Assembly (NCBI GenBank): GCA_050012675.1
Contig: JBEKGS010000001.1
Span: forward strand, 128,992-192,991
Direction: 5' to 3'
DNA length: 64,000 bases
DNA from: Fen-455 sp050012675
Lineage (GTDB): Bacteria; Actinomycetota; Acidimicrobiia; Acidimicrobiales; Bog-793
Shown here: one piece after another, positions 18,179 to 27,749 of the stretch
Position numbering within the stretch: position 1 is the stretch's first letter
Layout: each line of letters begins with the position of its first letter
Program-made: the position numbers and the translations under genes
The notes under the pieces: generated by a model
Seen by the model: the letters and a program-made list of their open reading frames with translations, nothing else
What the model was told of the DNA's origin: nothing
Database searches by the model: none

Positions 18179-18196
18179 CACCGTACCGGTACGGTG
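18179..18196. promoter_or_regulatory. 18-bp perfect palindrome, possible operator
   Basis: CACCGTACCGGTACGGTG is fully self-complementary and lies 99 bases upstream of the permease start. A perfect palindrome of this length in a promoter region suggests a dimeric repressor site. No regulator gene is adjacent and the motif is not one I can name. Confidence 0.4.
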
Positions 18197-18295
18197 CAAA
18201 ACGAGGTAGCAGAGTGCCAGTGGCCGGAAAAGGCCGCGGAACCATAGTCGTGGCCCCTGGCCGTGGGACGAGGCCTTTATTGAAAGGGGTGCCAA

Positions 18296-19687
18296 GTGAG
18301 TTCACTGGGCCTATGGACGGTGCACGGCGACGGTAAGCACATTCCCCCGACGGAGGTGGTGGCGCCTGACGAACGACTTGCATGGCCGCAGACCGTAGGT
18401 CTCGGCTTCCAGCACGTGCTGGCGATGTTCGGGGCTACGTTCATCGTGCCGGTGCTGATCGGCTTCCCGCCGAACACCACCATCTTCTTTTCTGGATGCG
18501 GCACTTTGATCTTCCTGCTCATCACCATCGGACGCGGGCAGCGGCTGGGGCTTCCGAGCTACCTGGGCAGCAGCTTCGCTTTCATCTCACCGGTGCTGGT
18601 CGCCGAGCAGAAGGGCGGAATCCCGTCCGCGCTGGCCGGCATCTTCGTCGCCGGGGCCGTCTTCTTTGTCATCGGCTTCCTTGTCAACAAGTGGGGATCA
18701 CGCTTCATCGAGTGGCTCATGCCGCCCGTTGTCACTGGCGCGGTCGTCGCGCTCATCGGGCTCAACCTGGCTTCGAGTGCCTTCACAAACTTCAACAAGC
18801 AGCCTTGGACCGGCTTTGCGACCCTTTGCGGAGTAGTCCTTGTGACCGTCGTGTTCCGCGGCTTCATCGGCCGTCTCTCGATCCTGGTCGGTGTGGCATT
18901 TGGCTACCTGATCGGCTGGGCTCAGGGCCAGATCAGCTTCACGGCCGTGAGGACGGCCGGATGGGTGGGCCTGCCGCACTTCACCGGCCCGCACTTCAGC
19001 ATGCGGCCGATCTTCCTCATCGTCCCTGTCGTGATTGTCCTCATCGCCGAGAACACGGGCCACATAAAGGCGGTGGCGACGATGACCGGACGGAACCTCG
19101 ACCGGTCGCTGGGACGCGGCTACATGGGCGACGGTCTCGCGACGATGCTCGCAGGCCTCGGTGGCGGTAGTGGCACTACCACTTATGCCGAGAACATCGG
19201 CGTCATGGCGGCCACGAAGGTCTACTCGACGTCGGCCTACTACGTCGCAGCAATCGTGGCGATCGCATTCGGCTGCATCCCGAAGTTCGGAGCGCTCATC
19301 TCCACCCTGCCGGCCGGCGTGCTGGGCGGTGCGGGGACGATCCTCTACGGGCTGATCGCGGTCCTCGGTGGGCGCATCTGGGTCGAGAACCGGGTCAACT
19401 TCAACAACCCGGTCAACCTCATACCCTGCGCGATCGGCCTCATAGCCGGGGCCGGGAACTACACGCTCATCTTCGACCACGGGAACGTGCAGTTCAACGG
19501 CATCGCCATGGGCTGCTTCGGCACGATCATCGCCTTCCAGCTCATGAGGTGGCTCAGCGGCTACGGCGTGTTCCACAACGGGCAACCGCCGATGTTCGCC
19601 ACTACGGTGCAGCCCAAAGACGAACTGGCAGGCGTAGGCGCCGAAGGGAACGCTCCACCACCCGGAGCCACCTCCTCGGCTTCATGA
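18296..19687 (+). CDS. NCS2 uracil/xanthine permease
   Basis: A 463-residue inner-membrane symporter with about 14 membrane segments. It starts at GTG 18296 behind GAAAGGGG. The family landmarks are QHVLAMFGATFIVPVL at the first helix, the substrate loop LPSYLGSSFAFISPV, IAENTGHIKAV with the key Glu of the NCS2 motif, and GLGGGSGTTTYAENIGVMAATKVYS at helix 10. The AENTGH and TTYAENIG forms are those of uracil permeases such as UraA rather than xanthine/urate carriers. It imports a nucleobase with protons. A perfect palindrome lies in its leader region and a strong hairpin follows it. Confidence 0.9.
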   Translation: MSSLGLWTVHGDGKHIPPTEVVAPDERLAWPQTVGLGFQHVLAMFGATFIVPVLIGFPPNTTIFFSGCGTLIFLLITIGRGQRLGLPSYLGSSFAFISPVLVAEQKGGIPSALAGIFVAGAVFFVIGFLVNKWGSRFIEWLMPPVVTGAVVALIGLNLASSAFTNFNKQPWTGFATLCGVVLVTVVFRGFIGRLSILVGVAFGYLIGWAQGQISFTAVRTAGWVGLPHFTGPHFSMRPIFLIVPVVIVLIAENTGHIKAVATMTGRNLDRSLGRGYMGDGLATMLAGLGGGSGTTTYAENIGVMAATKVYSTSAYYVAAIVAIAFGCIPKFGALISTLPAGVLGGAGTILYGLIAVLGGRIWVENRVNFNNPVNLIPCAIGLIAGAGNYTLIFDHGNVQFNGIAMGCFGTIIAFQLMRWLSGYGVFHNGQPPMFATTVQPKDELAGVGAEGNAPPPGATSSAS

Positions 19688-19766
19688 GCCCGGAGGCCAA
19701 CCTGCCCGCACCGAGCTCGTCAAAGAACTGCTCGTCAGGCGGGTAGAGCCTCAGGCCCCGGAGTGG

Positions 19767-19803
19767 GCGAGCGGCCCGGCACTTAGAGTGCCGGGCCGCT
19801 CGC
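19767..19803. terminator. Bidirectional terminator hairpin
   Basis: A perfect 17-base stem (19767-19783 with 19787-19803) closed by the three-base loop TAG lies between the permease and the convergent small gene. It is GC-rich without a long T tract, as is common in high-GC bacteria. Placement between converging genes supports use in both directions. Confidence 0.8.
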
Positions 19804-19836
19804 ATCGAACAGGTCCGGTTCCGGATCCACCCTCCG

Positions 19837-20091
19837 CTACTGCGTCTCGCGCCGGTACTCGCGCAGTCCGAGCCGTGCCACCTCGACGCCGATGAGGGCC
19901 ACGACAGCCAGGGTGATCATGAGTGAGGCCGTGTTCGTCAGCGCCATCACCACGGCGGCCACGAGCAGACCGAGACAGATCGCGCCTATCAACAGAGCGC
20001 GCCGCAACCGGTCGATCGTGACCACTCTTCTCCCCAGATCTTCGTCGGTCAAAGACCGCGTGAGGAGCTGGAATTCAACTTCATCGGACAT
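19837..20091 (-). CDS. Small membrane protein, DUF3040-like
   Basis: An 84-residue protein from the ATG at 20091, which has a GGAGGG-type site just upstream. The start MSDEVEFQLLTRSLTDEDLG is a short acidic helix; LIGAICLGLLVAAVVMAL and LMITLAVVALIGVEVARLGL are two membrane helices. This layout matches the DUF3040 family of small actinobacterial membrane proteins of unknown role. A longer frame upstream of the ATG is not conserved-looking. It converges on the nucleobase permease. Confidence 0.65.
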   Translation of the reverse strand: MSDEVEFQLLTRSLTDEDLGRRVVTIDRLRRALLIGAICLGLLVAAVVMALTNTASLMITLAVVALIGVEVARLGLREYRRETQ

Positions 20092-20408
20092 GGAGGGTCC
20101 CTCCCGTCCCGAGGTCCGGCCCGAGCAGGACTGCTGGCGGGCCGGTCGGCCGTGTGCGCCGACGACGATCTGTGCCTGGCGTCGAGGCAATCTGCACGGG
20201 GCACAAGTGGTCACCGATTGATCCGATGGCGGAATTCACAGGCATCGCTGCCCCCCCAAACTCTTTCAAACTGCACTTCGGAGAAAGGTGCAACTCAGAC
20301 AAGCACCCTGATGTTCCCCCAAGCCCGGCTTTCCAAACGACCGCGCTCAGCCCGCACAGGTATCGGGAGCGGACCCACGCCGGTGCGGAGCATGGTGAAA
20401 TTCGAGGC

Positions 20409-21032
20409 GTGGCCATTCGCGTCTGTGTCGAGCAAGGGGACAGGCTGGTGTTCGCCTCGGCGCTCGACTGGCCGGGGTGGTGCCGCCCGGGGCGCAGTGA
20501 GCAACAAGCACTGGAGGCCCTTGCGGCCTATGCCGGTCGCTACTGCGCAGTGCTACGCGCGGCGGCCCTCGGCTTTGAGCCCGAGAGCACCGAGTTCGAC
20601 GTCCTGGAGCGGGCGCCGGGCAACGCCACGACAGACTTCGGTGCCCCGGCGATCATCTCGGAGGCTGAGCGCGAGCCGCTCGACGCCGCGGCCGCAGCCC
20701 GCCTCGCCGCTGTCGTTGCAGGCTGCTGGCCGTTTTTCGACCGAGTCACGAGCGACGCACCCGCCCTGCTTCGCAAGGGGCCCCGAGGTGGTGGCCGCGA
20801 CCGGGACGAGATCGTCGACCACGTAGCCGCTGCGGAGCTCGCCTACGCTCGCAAGCTGGGGATAAGGAACGTCCCCGACGCCGGGGCTTGTCGCGTAGCC
20901 ATCGTCGAGGTCCTCGCGGCACCGTGCGAGGGCAGTGCCGCCGACGCGAAGGGCTGGCCACCCCGTTACGGTGCCCGCCGGATCGGCTGGCACGTCCTCG
21001 ACCACGCCTGGGAGATCGAGGACAGGAGCTGA
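20409..21032 (+). CDS. DinB/YfiT-like hypothetical protein
   Basis: About 207 residues if started at GTG 20409; ATG 20226 would add about 60 residues that look non-coding. The N-terminal part has VFASALDWPGWCRPG, then EQQALEALAAYAGRY. The C-terminal half contains DEIVDHVAAAELAYARKLG and GWPPRYGARRIGWHVLDHAWEIEDRS, with His residues spaced as in the four-helix DinB/YfiT metal site. This two-part protein is widespread in actinobacteria and has no assigned activity that I know of. Coding status is firm, the start is not. Confidence 0.7.
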   Translation: MAIRVCVEQGDRLVFASALDWPGWCRPGRSEQQALEALAAYAGRYCAVLRAAALGFEPESTEFDVLERAPGNATTDFGAPAIISEAEREPLDAAAAARLAAVVAGCWPFFDRVTSDAPALLRKGPRGGGRDRDEIVDHVAAAELAYARKLGIRNVPDAGACRVAIVEVLAAPCEGSAADAKGWPPRYGARRIGWHVLDHAWEIEDRS

Positions 21033-21538
21033 GCGGAAGACCGGCCAAGACGCCGGACCGGTCGAGGTGGCCAGGGCCGAGGAGCCGGGTGCCGATGATG
21101 CCGGTCCGGTTCTCGAGATGTACCACCGAGCAGCGCGCGTCAGACTGGGTTCTGCGACGCGAAGGTACGGAGCTCGTGACCGAGGCGCCCGGCCATCCGG
21201 TGTTCACGCTGACCCCGGACAGGCTCCGGAACTGCGGCAGCGCCCGTGATCAGCATGTTCTCGTGCTTGCAGGTGTTTTGCGCGCCTGAACGGTTGACAT
21301 TCGGGTTACGGAGTTGTTGACTGAAATCGGAGAGCATGTCCATCCGGCGTGACCGTGAAGCTCCCCCCCGGCCCCGGGCCAAGCCCCGGGGCCGTGTTGA
21401 CTGCACCGGTCGAAAGCCGCGCTCTTTCAACGCACCCCCACCCGGCGAGTCTCGGCGGGTGAGACGCGGGTGTCTAGGGGGTGATGAGCCTCAGGTACGG
21501 GGCCGCTTTTCCCGACAAGCAATGACGAGAGAAGTCTT
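21033..21538. other. Intergenic region with a GC hairpin
   Basis: About 500 bases before the GAF-EAL gene. A perfect 10-base-pair GC stem, 21369-21378 with 21385-21394 and a six-base loop, may terminate the upstream transcript. No protein-coding frame here looks real, and no known riboswitch was recognised. Confidence 0.45.
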
Positions 21539-22942
21539 TTGGCAGGACGGCCAGCCGTCCCGAGCGGCTTCGAAGTCCGCGGGAAGGGTGATCTGTTGAT
21601 CCACCGAACCGGCCTCGAGGAGGCGATAAGGCGCGCTGCCGACCCGGTGGTGCTCACCCAGCGGGTTGCTGACGAGGCCATGACCCTCGTCGCGAGCGTC
21701 GAGGGAGTTCTCGTCGGCTTCATCCAGGATCCGTCGTGTCTGGCCTTCGAGTGTGGCGCGGGTTTTCTCGAACCAGAGATCGGTTGTCGGATGGCGCTGG
21801 ACGAGTCGCTGGCCGGGCTGGCGTTCCGAAGCGGCGTGACCCTTCACTCCGATGACGTCGAGAGTGACCCGCGTTGTCGACGGGTGCAAGGTGTCCGGTC
21901 GTTGGTATGCGTACCGCTCTGGCGTCAGTCCCAAACGGCCGGGGTGCTTGTGGTCGCTTCGTCCCGACCGCGGGCGTTCGACGATCGCGACGTCGCGACC
22001 CTGACGAGCCTTGCCGAGTTCATCAGCGTCGTGATCACAGTTGCCGTCGACCTGGCGGGCGCTACGGACGCGTTTCTCTCCCGCGTCTGTAGCGACACCG
22101 TCAGCACCTCCGTGTGCGAAGGTGCCGACCGGGATGCCGAGACGCGGTTCGTTGCCAACGTGTTGAACCCGGGAGCCTCCAGCAGGCTCGAGATCCGCAG
22201 GCGAATCGACCGCGTTCTCAAAGGACACGGCCTCAGCCACGTGTTCCAGCCTGTTTTCGACCTGAGGAGCGGGGAGTGCTTTGCAGTCGAGGCGCTCGCC
22301 CGGTTCGCGGGCAGGCCAAAGCGGACACCTGACGTGTGGTTCGCAGAGGCGCACGCCATGGGTGACGGCATCGATCTGGAGGTCATCTCGGCAAGGCGAG
22401 CCTTGAGCTATTCGCGGCGGCTTCCGCGAGGGGTCGCCCTCTGCGTGAACGCGAGCCCCGAAGCGATGATCTCAGAGGAGCTGCTCCACGTCCTCGAAGG
22501 CTCCGACGCGGAGCACCTCGTCATGGAGCTGACCGAGGAGGCCAGGGTCGACGACTACCCTCGCCTTTCTCGCGTGCTCGACGAGATGCGCCTGAAGGGC
22601 GTACGCCTGGCCATCGATGACACCGGCGCAGGCTTTGCGAGCCTTGCCCACATCTTGAAACTCGTCCCCGACTTCATCAAGCTGGACCGCGAGCTCACCT
22701 CCGGCATCGACCACGACCCCGTCCGCATCGCCCTAGCGACCGCCCTCGTGAGTTTCGCGTCGGGGCTCGGGGCCGAGATCATCGCCGAGGGGATCGAGAC
22801 TGCGGCCGAGCTCGAGGTGCTTTGCAGTCTGGGGATCGGTTACGGGCAGGGGTTCTTCTTGTGCAGGCCGACATCGGTCGACTCGATCCCGGATCGGCTG
22901 CCCACCGAGCTGCTCCCGGCTGTCTCGGCGCTGGCGTCTTGA
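21539..22942 (+). CDS. GAF-EAL cyclic-di-GMP phosphodiesterase
   Basis: Up to 467 residues from TTG 21539; TTG 21596, with GGAAGG ahead of it, is a good alternative. The first 165 residues form a GAF sensor domain (DEAMTLVASVEGVLVGF, SLAGLAFRSG, VPLWRQSQTAGVLVV). An EAL domain starts near residue 220. Its active-site blocks are all present: EALAR, Asn in CVNAS, the Glu of MELTEEA, DDTGAGFASL, KLDREL, AEGIET and GYGQGFFLCRP. It should therefore hydrolyse c-di-GMP to pGpG under control of a GAF-bound signal. There is no GGDEF domain and no membrane segment, so it is cytoplasmic. Confidence 0.9.
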   Translation: MAGRPAVPSGFEVRGKGDLLIHRTGLEEAIRRAADPVVLTQRVADEAMTLVASVEGVLVGFIQDPSCLAFECGAGFLEPEIGCRMALDESLAGLAFRSGVTLHSDDVESDPRCRRVQGVRSLVCVPLWRQSQTAGVLVVASSRPRAFDDRDVATLTSLAEFISVVITVAVDLAGATDAFLSRVCSDTVSTSVCEGADRDAETRFVANVLNPGASSRLEIRRRIDRVLKGHGLSHVFQPVFDLRSGECFAVEALARFAGRPKRTPDVWFAEAHAMGDGIDLEVISARRALSYSRRLPRGVALCVNASPEAMISEELLHVLEGSDAEHLVMELTEEARVDDYPRLSRVLDEMRLKGVRLAIDDTGAGFASLAHILKLVPDFIKLDRELTSGIDHDPVRIALATALVSFASGLGAEIIAEGIETAAELEVLCSLGIGYGQGFFLCRPTSVDSIPDRLPTELLPAVSALAS

Positions 22943-23232
22943 AACGGCCGGCCTTCGGGCCCGGCGCACTGGCCGCTGTGACGCGCTGAGTTGGGTCGCG
23001 GTCATGGCGAGCTTGGGTCAAAGGGGTCACGTGCGTTGTCGGGCACTTTCTTTTGAACCTGCGCAGTGGCGCGCCGGTGACCGATGTCGCCGACCCTTTG
23101 AAGACGATCCTTTCACCCGTGTCTTTGCCTCGCGCTCGAGCCGGAGGCTGAACTGAGAAAGACGCGGGCGAAGTCGGGCTTCCCCGCTCCATGGCGCGCG
23201 ACGTCGCCACATGCTGGGCCGACGCCCAGTCG

Positions 23233-24399
23233 TCAGCTCCCGCGCACCATTGTCCGTAGCAGGGCGGCGACCTCCTCGTGCGAGGGCATGGCGGCGATCT
23301 CGGCTTCGACCGATCTCGCACGTTGACGACAGCCGGGATCGTCGAGCACAGAACGCAGCCGGGAGACGACGGCTGGCCCGGTCACCTCGCCGGGCATCAA
23401 GCACTGAGCGACGCCGGCCTCACAGAGCCGGGAGGCGATGACGAAGTTGTCGGCACTCTGCGGCAGGGCCACCGAGGCCAGTCCGTGCGCGAGGACGCCG
23501 AAGCTCGTGCCGGCCCCGGCGTGGTGGACGACAGCCGCACAGTGCGGGAGCAGTTCAGCCTGGGGGACGAACCGTTCCACGAGGGCATTGCCGGGCAGGG
23601 GCGCGAGAGCTGCCGGGTCGTTGTCCCGCCCGATCGTCGCCAGCACATTGACGGGCTCGTCCCCGAGGGCCTCGAGCACGAGCCGGAACAGATCGATGGC
23701 GTTGTTCGAGAAGGTTCCCAGGGTCAAGTAGACGAGCGGTCTTTCCGGATCGGGAAACGAGAGGTGAAGTTCGGGAGGCTCGCCGAGCGGTGCCGGGACG
23801 GGACGCAAGGGCTGTGAGTCCGCGAGATCTGCGGCGGCGTGGTCCAGCGAGGATGGGCAGATGGTCAAGGTGGTGCCGGAGTAGACACCTGCCGCGGCCG
23901 GGACGTCGCGACCGAACTCCCGCCAGATGGGAGACACTGCGTCCGCCACGAGGCCGAGAACCTCCGGGTCCACGAGAGGTCCGATGGAGTGCTGAACAGC
24001 GTGGGAGCCCGTCAGTGCTGCCACGAGCGGAGCGGCGAACAAGTACGGGTCGAACACGAGCAGGGACGGCTCGAACTCCGTGCAGAGCTCGAGCAGCTCG
24101 TCGAGCATCAGGGCCATCCCGATCTCGCCGAACAGCCGGGGCACGAAGTAGCCGAGCACGCGCCCCGGCTCCAGGCCGTCACCGGGCACGCCGCGCGTCC
24201 GGGAGCGGAGAGCCTGGAACCAGGAGCCGAAGTCCGGCCCGGCCCTGCGGAACCCGAGACCGCGCTTCGAGACGGCTTCCGTCGCGTCCGGTCCGCTGGC
24301 AACGACCACGTCGTCGCCCTGGGCGGCGAACGCCTCCGCCAAAGGGAGCAGAGGTTGAATGTGACCGGTTTGTGGCACACAGCTGACAACGACTCGCAA
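23233..24399 (-). CDS. GT1-family glycosyltransferase (MGT/UGT type)
   Basis: About 388 residues from TTG 24399, with AAGGG about 8 bases upstream. VVVSCVPQTGHIQPLLPLAEAFAAQGDDVVVA forms the N-terminal Rossmann half with the catalytic His of GTGH-type enzymes. The C-terminal half carries VYLTLGTFSNN, VERFVPQAELLPHCAAVVHHAGAGTSFGVLAHGL and PQSADNF, the nucleotide-sugar signature of GT1 enzymes. These transfer sugars to small acceptors such as lipids, macrolides or terpenoids. No natural-product genes adjoin it. It diverges from the large-protein pair across 284 bases. Confidence 0.85.
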   Translation of the reverse strand: MRVVVSCVPQTGHIQPLLPLAEAFAAQGDDVVVASGPDATEAVSKRGLGFRRAGPDFGSWFQALRSRTRGVPGDGLEPGRVLGYFVPRLFGEIGMALMLDELLELCTEFEPSLLVFDPYLFAAPLVAALTGSHAVQHSIGPLVDPEVLGLVADAVSPIWREFGRDVPAAAGVYSGTTLTICPSSLDHAAADLADSQPLRPVPAPLGEPPELHLSFPDPERPLVYLTLGTFSNNAIDLFRLVLEALGDEPVNVLATIGRDNDPAALAPLPGNALVERFVPQAELLPHCAAVVHHAGAGTSFGVLAHGLASVALPQSADNFVIASRLCEAGVAQCLMPGEVTGPAVVSRLRSVLDDPGCRQRARSVEAEIAAMPSHEEVAALLRTMVRGS

Positions 24400-24683
24400 C
24401 GAAGGCCCTTTCTGAGTGACCCGGCCACAGCAGGTCAGCTGTGTGGACAAGCCGCGATCGTCATACGGTAATGGCCAAGGTCGCCCCGCCGTCCGTGGTC
24501 GCTGATCGCGGCGGCACGCCGAACGCCTCGGACAAGCTCTTGGCAGCCGCGGCGACGCCACAGGACGGGGTGCGCGGTGAGGACTCGGAGTCGTCCCGGC
24601 TGTCCTTGACGCCGGGCATATGCTGAGAGTGGTCGGGTCGTCACAAGTTGAGACCTGGTCCTGGGGGGGAGGCCGGCGACACT

Positions 24684-27600
24684 GTGAGTAGTCCGCGCAA
24701 CGAGATGGACCGGCGTTCGGCACTCAAGCTGATCGGGGGCGCAGTCGCCGGCGTCGCAGTCGGCCCGCGCATGTTGGCACGCCCCGGCCCCTCCTCGAAG
24801 TACCCGCTGGTCCCGTTCAGGTCCTACGGCCACTCGTTCCCGGCGCCGCTGCGCGCGGCCCTCACAAGTTCGGCCAAGCCGAGCCTGGTCTTCCAAGTCG
24901 TCCGGACCACCGACATGGTCTATCTCGGCTTCGAGTTCTACAACGCCAAGGTTGTCGTCACGGCCGGTCAGACCGAGATAGTCGCCGAGGACACCAAGAC
25001 GCCGATGTACATGGTCGTCGTGTTCCCTTCCCAGCACCTCGGCGAGGAGTGCGTTGCCTACACGCCGGGAGTGACCACTTGGCCGACCAGCCCCATGAGA
25101 GGCGCCCTTGCCGGTTTCAGCTGGCTCGTGTTCGAGCTTGCCGGCACGGCCAAGGTTCCCTACACGATGGCGGGTCTCCTCGACTGGTCGAAGGCGAAGC
25201 CCGAGCTCGTTCCGGTCGTCACCTCCAGCTCGGGCGAACCTGCCCCGCCGGATCCCCTCCATACAGCCCTCGAGATCCCCTGGCAGCTCTGGCTCACGCC
25301 CCTCGAGCACGGCACCTGGCACCATGCGGCCAGCCCGGTCGTCTTCAAGCAGATCACCGAGCTCTGGCACACCCGCCTAGGAGCTGGTGACTTCGAGCCG
25401 CCGGTGGTCACTCCGTTGCTCAAAGCCTTCTGGGCCCCCGGCTACGGCGGCACCCTTGCCGGTCCTCCGGCCGACCCGTGGCTCATGTCCCTGTTGCCGC
25501 AGAACCGCATCGACATCGTGGCACTCACCACCGGTAGCACTGCAGGCGACGCTCCGATCGAGGTCGACCTGCTCCTTCTCTCGGCGCTCGGGGCGTCGGT
25601 CAACATCCAAGGATCGTGGTCGCCCGGCCCCAACACTCCCGTCGACACGGCGTCGTGGTGGCACCGTGCATCGGTCGGGCGCGACAGCTACGTGCGCGTC
25701 GTCAATATCGGTTACCTCTTCCCGTGGGGCAACCGGGCCAGCCGGATCACGATCTCGGACCGGGAGATCCAGGTCAACTCCGACGGCGAGGCGGTCGCCT
25801 ACCTGGTGCAGAAGCAGTACATCGCAGTGAAGGAGCCGGAGATCGTCTACACCGGCGACCACTTCGAGCCCAACGACGGGAGGGGCAACCCGATCCGGAG
25901 CCTTCTCGTGAAGACGGTGACGACCCCGCCGATCGACTTCGACAACACGGTCGATCCGGGCATCAACGTCGGTCCCTTTGCTTCCGACACCGCCGACGTC
26001 TTGTGGGTGCGAAGCGGTTTGGAGGACGTCCCGTTCTCTTTCGTCGGCACCGACGCGGAGGAAAGGAGTGTCGACTTCACGACCGGTGTCATCTGGGTGT
26101 CGTCCAGCTTCGCCGAGAACGCGGGCAATCTCCAAAAGGTCGCTGCGGCTTATGCCGCCGATCCCAGCCGGCGCTCGCCGTCGTTCGGCGGGTCGCTGTT
26201 CGCTTTCGCGGACACACTCGGCGCCACCCCGGGGTCCACGGCCCAGCACGTCAACACCTACGGGCTGGCGGCGCTCGTCGCCGTGAACGGCAGGGCGAAC
26301 TTCTACCCCGCGCTCGACTCGGCGGCGGTCAGCCTGCCGGGGGCGGAGCAGATCGTGGGCGCCGGCTCCAGCGCCCTCGCGAGTCCGAGCGTGTCGATCT
26401 CGTCCAACTACCTCGCCCACGGGTTCCAAGCCGGAGTGACCGAGGTGTACCTCGCCGTGACCGAGAACGGCCCCGGCCTTTCCTTCCCGGCCAACCTCGT
26501 CGGTGGCATGGCCACGCCCAACTTCGACGTGAGCGGGATAGCCCGGGACCTCGGTCCCGTCGGTGGCGACCTCAACGACCTGCTGGCGGGCAAGTTCGAC
26601 CCGACGAAGTACTTCAACATGGTCTCCGGGGACATAGGCAAGCTCCTCGGCGCCATTTCGGTCGCGGACATCATCCTGCCCGTCGATCCCGACCAGGCCG
26701 CGAGCAACGCGCAAGCCCCGCAGATCTCCGACAAGATCATCTACCCGGACAACGACGACACCAAGCCCCCGACGGCACTCGACGTGAAGATCGACTGGAC
26801 CCCGACCGTTACGGCGGACCCGACAGGCTTGTTCCAGCCACAGGGCGGGGGCCTCACCATCCACGCCGAGATCTACACCCCGATCGCCAACCCGAGCCAG
26901 ACGACCTACTCGATCCACGGGGACCTCACCAATTTCGAGCTGCTCCTGTTCGGGACCGACAATCCCTACATCGCGATCACGTTCAACTCCTTCAGCTTCG
27001 ACTCGAAGACCGGTGCCAAGACCTCGATCCAGCCGGACATCGACTCTGTCGAGTTCAAGGGCCCGCTCACGTTCATCTCCGAGCTCGAGAACCTGCTCAG
27101 CTCGCTGGGTGGCCCGTCGATCTCGGTCAGCGACGGCGGTGTGGAGGCGAGTTACTCGCTCGCGTTGCCGGATATCGGAGTCGGGGTTTTCGCCCTCCAG
27201 AACCTCGCTCTGTCCGCCGGGGTCAACATCCCCTTCGACGGGACCCCGGTCCGGGTCCGCTTCGGCCTTTCCTCGAGGGACAACCCGTTCATCCTCACCA
27301 TCGACCTGTTCGGCGGCGGGGGCTTCTTCTCGCTCGGGATCGGCGCGGACGGGATCGAGCTGATCGAGGTCTCGTTGGAGTTCGGCGCAGACTTGTCCAT
27401 CGACCTCGGCGTGGCGAGCGGGGGCGTGTCGATAATGGCCGGGATCTACTTCTCGCTCCAGACCGTTCCGACAAAACAGATCCAGCTCACCGGTTTCCTG
27501 CGCGCCGACGGGAACCTGTCCGTGCTCGGGATCATCACGATCTCGATGGAGTTCTACCTCGGGCTGACATATCTGGACCCCGGCAAGGCCTACGGCACTG

Positions 27601-27749
27601 CGACCATCTCGGTCTCGGTGAGCGTGCTGTTCGTGAGCGTCTCGGTGGGCGTGACCATGCAAAAGACCATCGGCGGGAGCGGCGACCCCGATTTCAGACA
27701 GGCCCTGACGGAGAAGAACTGGCAAACCTACTGCGAGGCCTTCGCATGA
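24684..27749 (+). CDS. Large exported protein of unknown function, first of a coupled pair
   Basis: A 1021-residue protein from GTG 24684 (ATG 24705 is an alternative). MDRRSALKLIGGAVAGVAVGP is a Tat-type signal. The N-terminal 370 residues include MVYLGFEFYNAKVV, the aromatic-rich IPWQLWLTPLEHGTWHHA and LWHTRLG. A middle region of mixed composition follows. The last 300 residues are alternating beta strands rich in Gly and Ser (FFSLGIGADGIEL, SIDLGVASGGVSIM, ATISVSVSVLFVSVSVGV), which suggests a beta-helix, barrel or fibre-like fold. No enzyme motif recognised. The stop overlaps the next start (ATGA), so both proteins are made together. Base composition matches the neighbours. Confidence 0.85.
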   Translation: MSSPRNEMDRRSALKLIGGAVAGVAVGPRMLARPGPSSKYPLVPFRSYGHSFPAPLRAALTSSAKPSLVFQVVRTTDMVYLGFEFYNAKVVVTAGQTEIVAEDTKTPMYMVVVFPSQHLGEECVAYTPGVTTWPTSPMRGALAGFSWLVFELAGTAKVPYTMAGLLDWSKAKPELVPVVTSSSGEPAPPDPLHTALEIPWQLWLTPLEHGTWHHAASPVVFKQITELWHTRLGAGDFEPPVVTPLLKAFWAPGYGGTLAGPPADPWLMSLLPQNRIDIVALTTGSTAGDAPIEVDLLLLSALGASVNIQGSWSPGPNTPVDTASWWHRASVGRDSYVRVVNIGYLFPWGNRASRITISDREIQVNSDGEAVAYLVQKQYIAVKEPEIVYTGDHFEPNDGRGNPIRSLLVKTVTTPPIDFDNTVDPGINVGPFASDTADVLWVRSGLEDVPFSFVGTDAEERSVDFTTGVIWVSSSFAENAGNLQKVAAAYAADPSRRSPSFGGSLFAFADTLGATPGSTAQHVNTYGLAALVAVNGRANFYPALDSAAVSLPGAEQIVGAGSSALASPSVSISSNYLAHGFQAGVTEVYLAVTENGPGLSFPANLVGGMATPNFDVSGIARDLGPVGGDLNDLLAGKFDPTKYFNMVSGDIGKLLGAISVADIILPVDPDQAASNAQAPQISDKIIYPDNDDTKPPTALDVKIDWTPTVTADPTGLFQPQGGGLTIHAEIYTPIANPSQTTYSIHGDLTNFELLLFGTDNPYIAITFNSFSFDSKTGAKTSIQPDIDSVEFKGPLTFISELENLLSSLGGPSISVSDGGVEASYSLALPDIGVGVFALQNLALSAGVNIPFDGTPVRVRFGLSSRDNPFILTIDLFGGGGFFSLGIGADGIELIEVSLEFGADLSIDLGVASGGVSIMAGIYFSLQTVPTKQIQLTGFLRADGNLSVLGIITISMEFYLGLTYLDPGKAYGTATISVSVSVLFVSVSVGVTMQKTIGGSGDPDFRQALTEKNWQTYCEAFA

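Noticed and set aside
20226..20408. An N-terminal extension of the DinB-like gene from ATG 20226
   Set aside because: The extra 61 residues look random and the conserved part begins right after GTG 20409; kept only as an alternative.
25616..27745. Extension of the second large protein far upstream of ATG 27746
   Set aside because: It overlaps the first large gene completely, is Arg/Pro-rich there, and the ATGA overlap gives a natural start.
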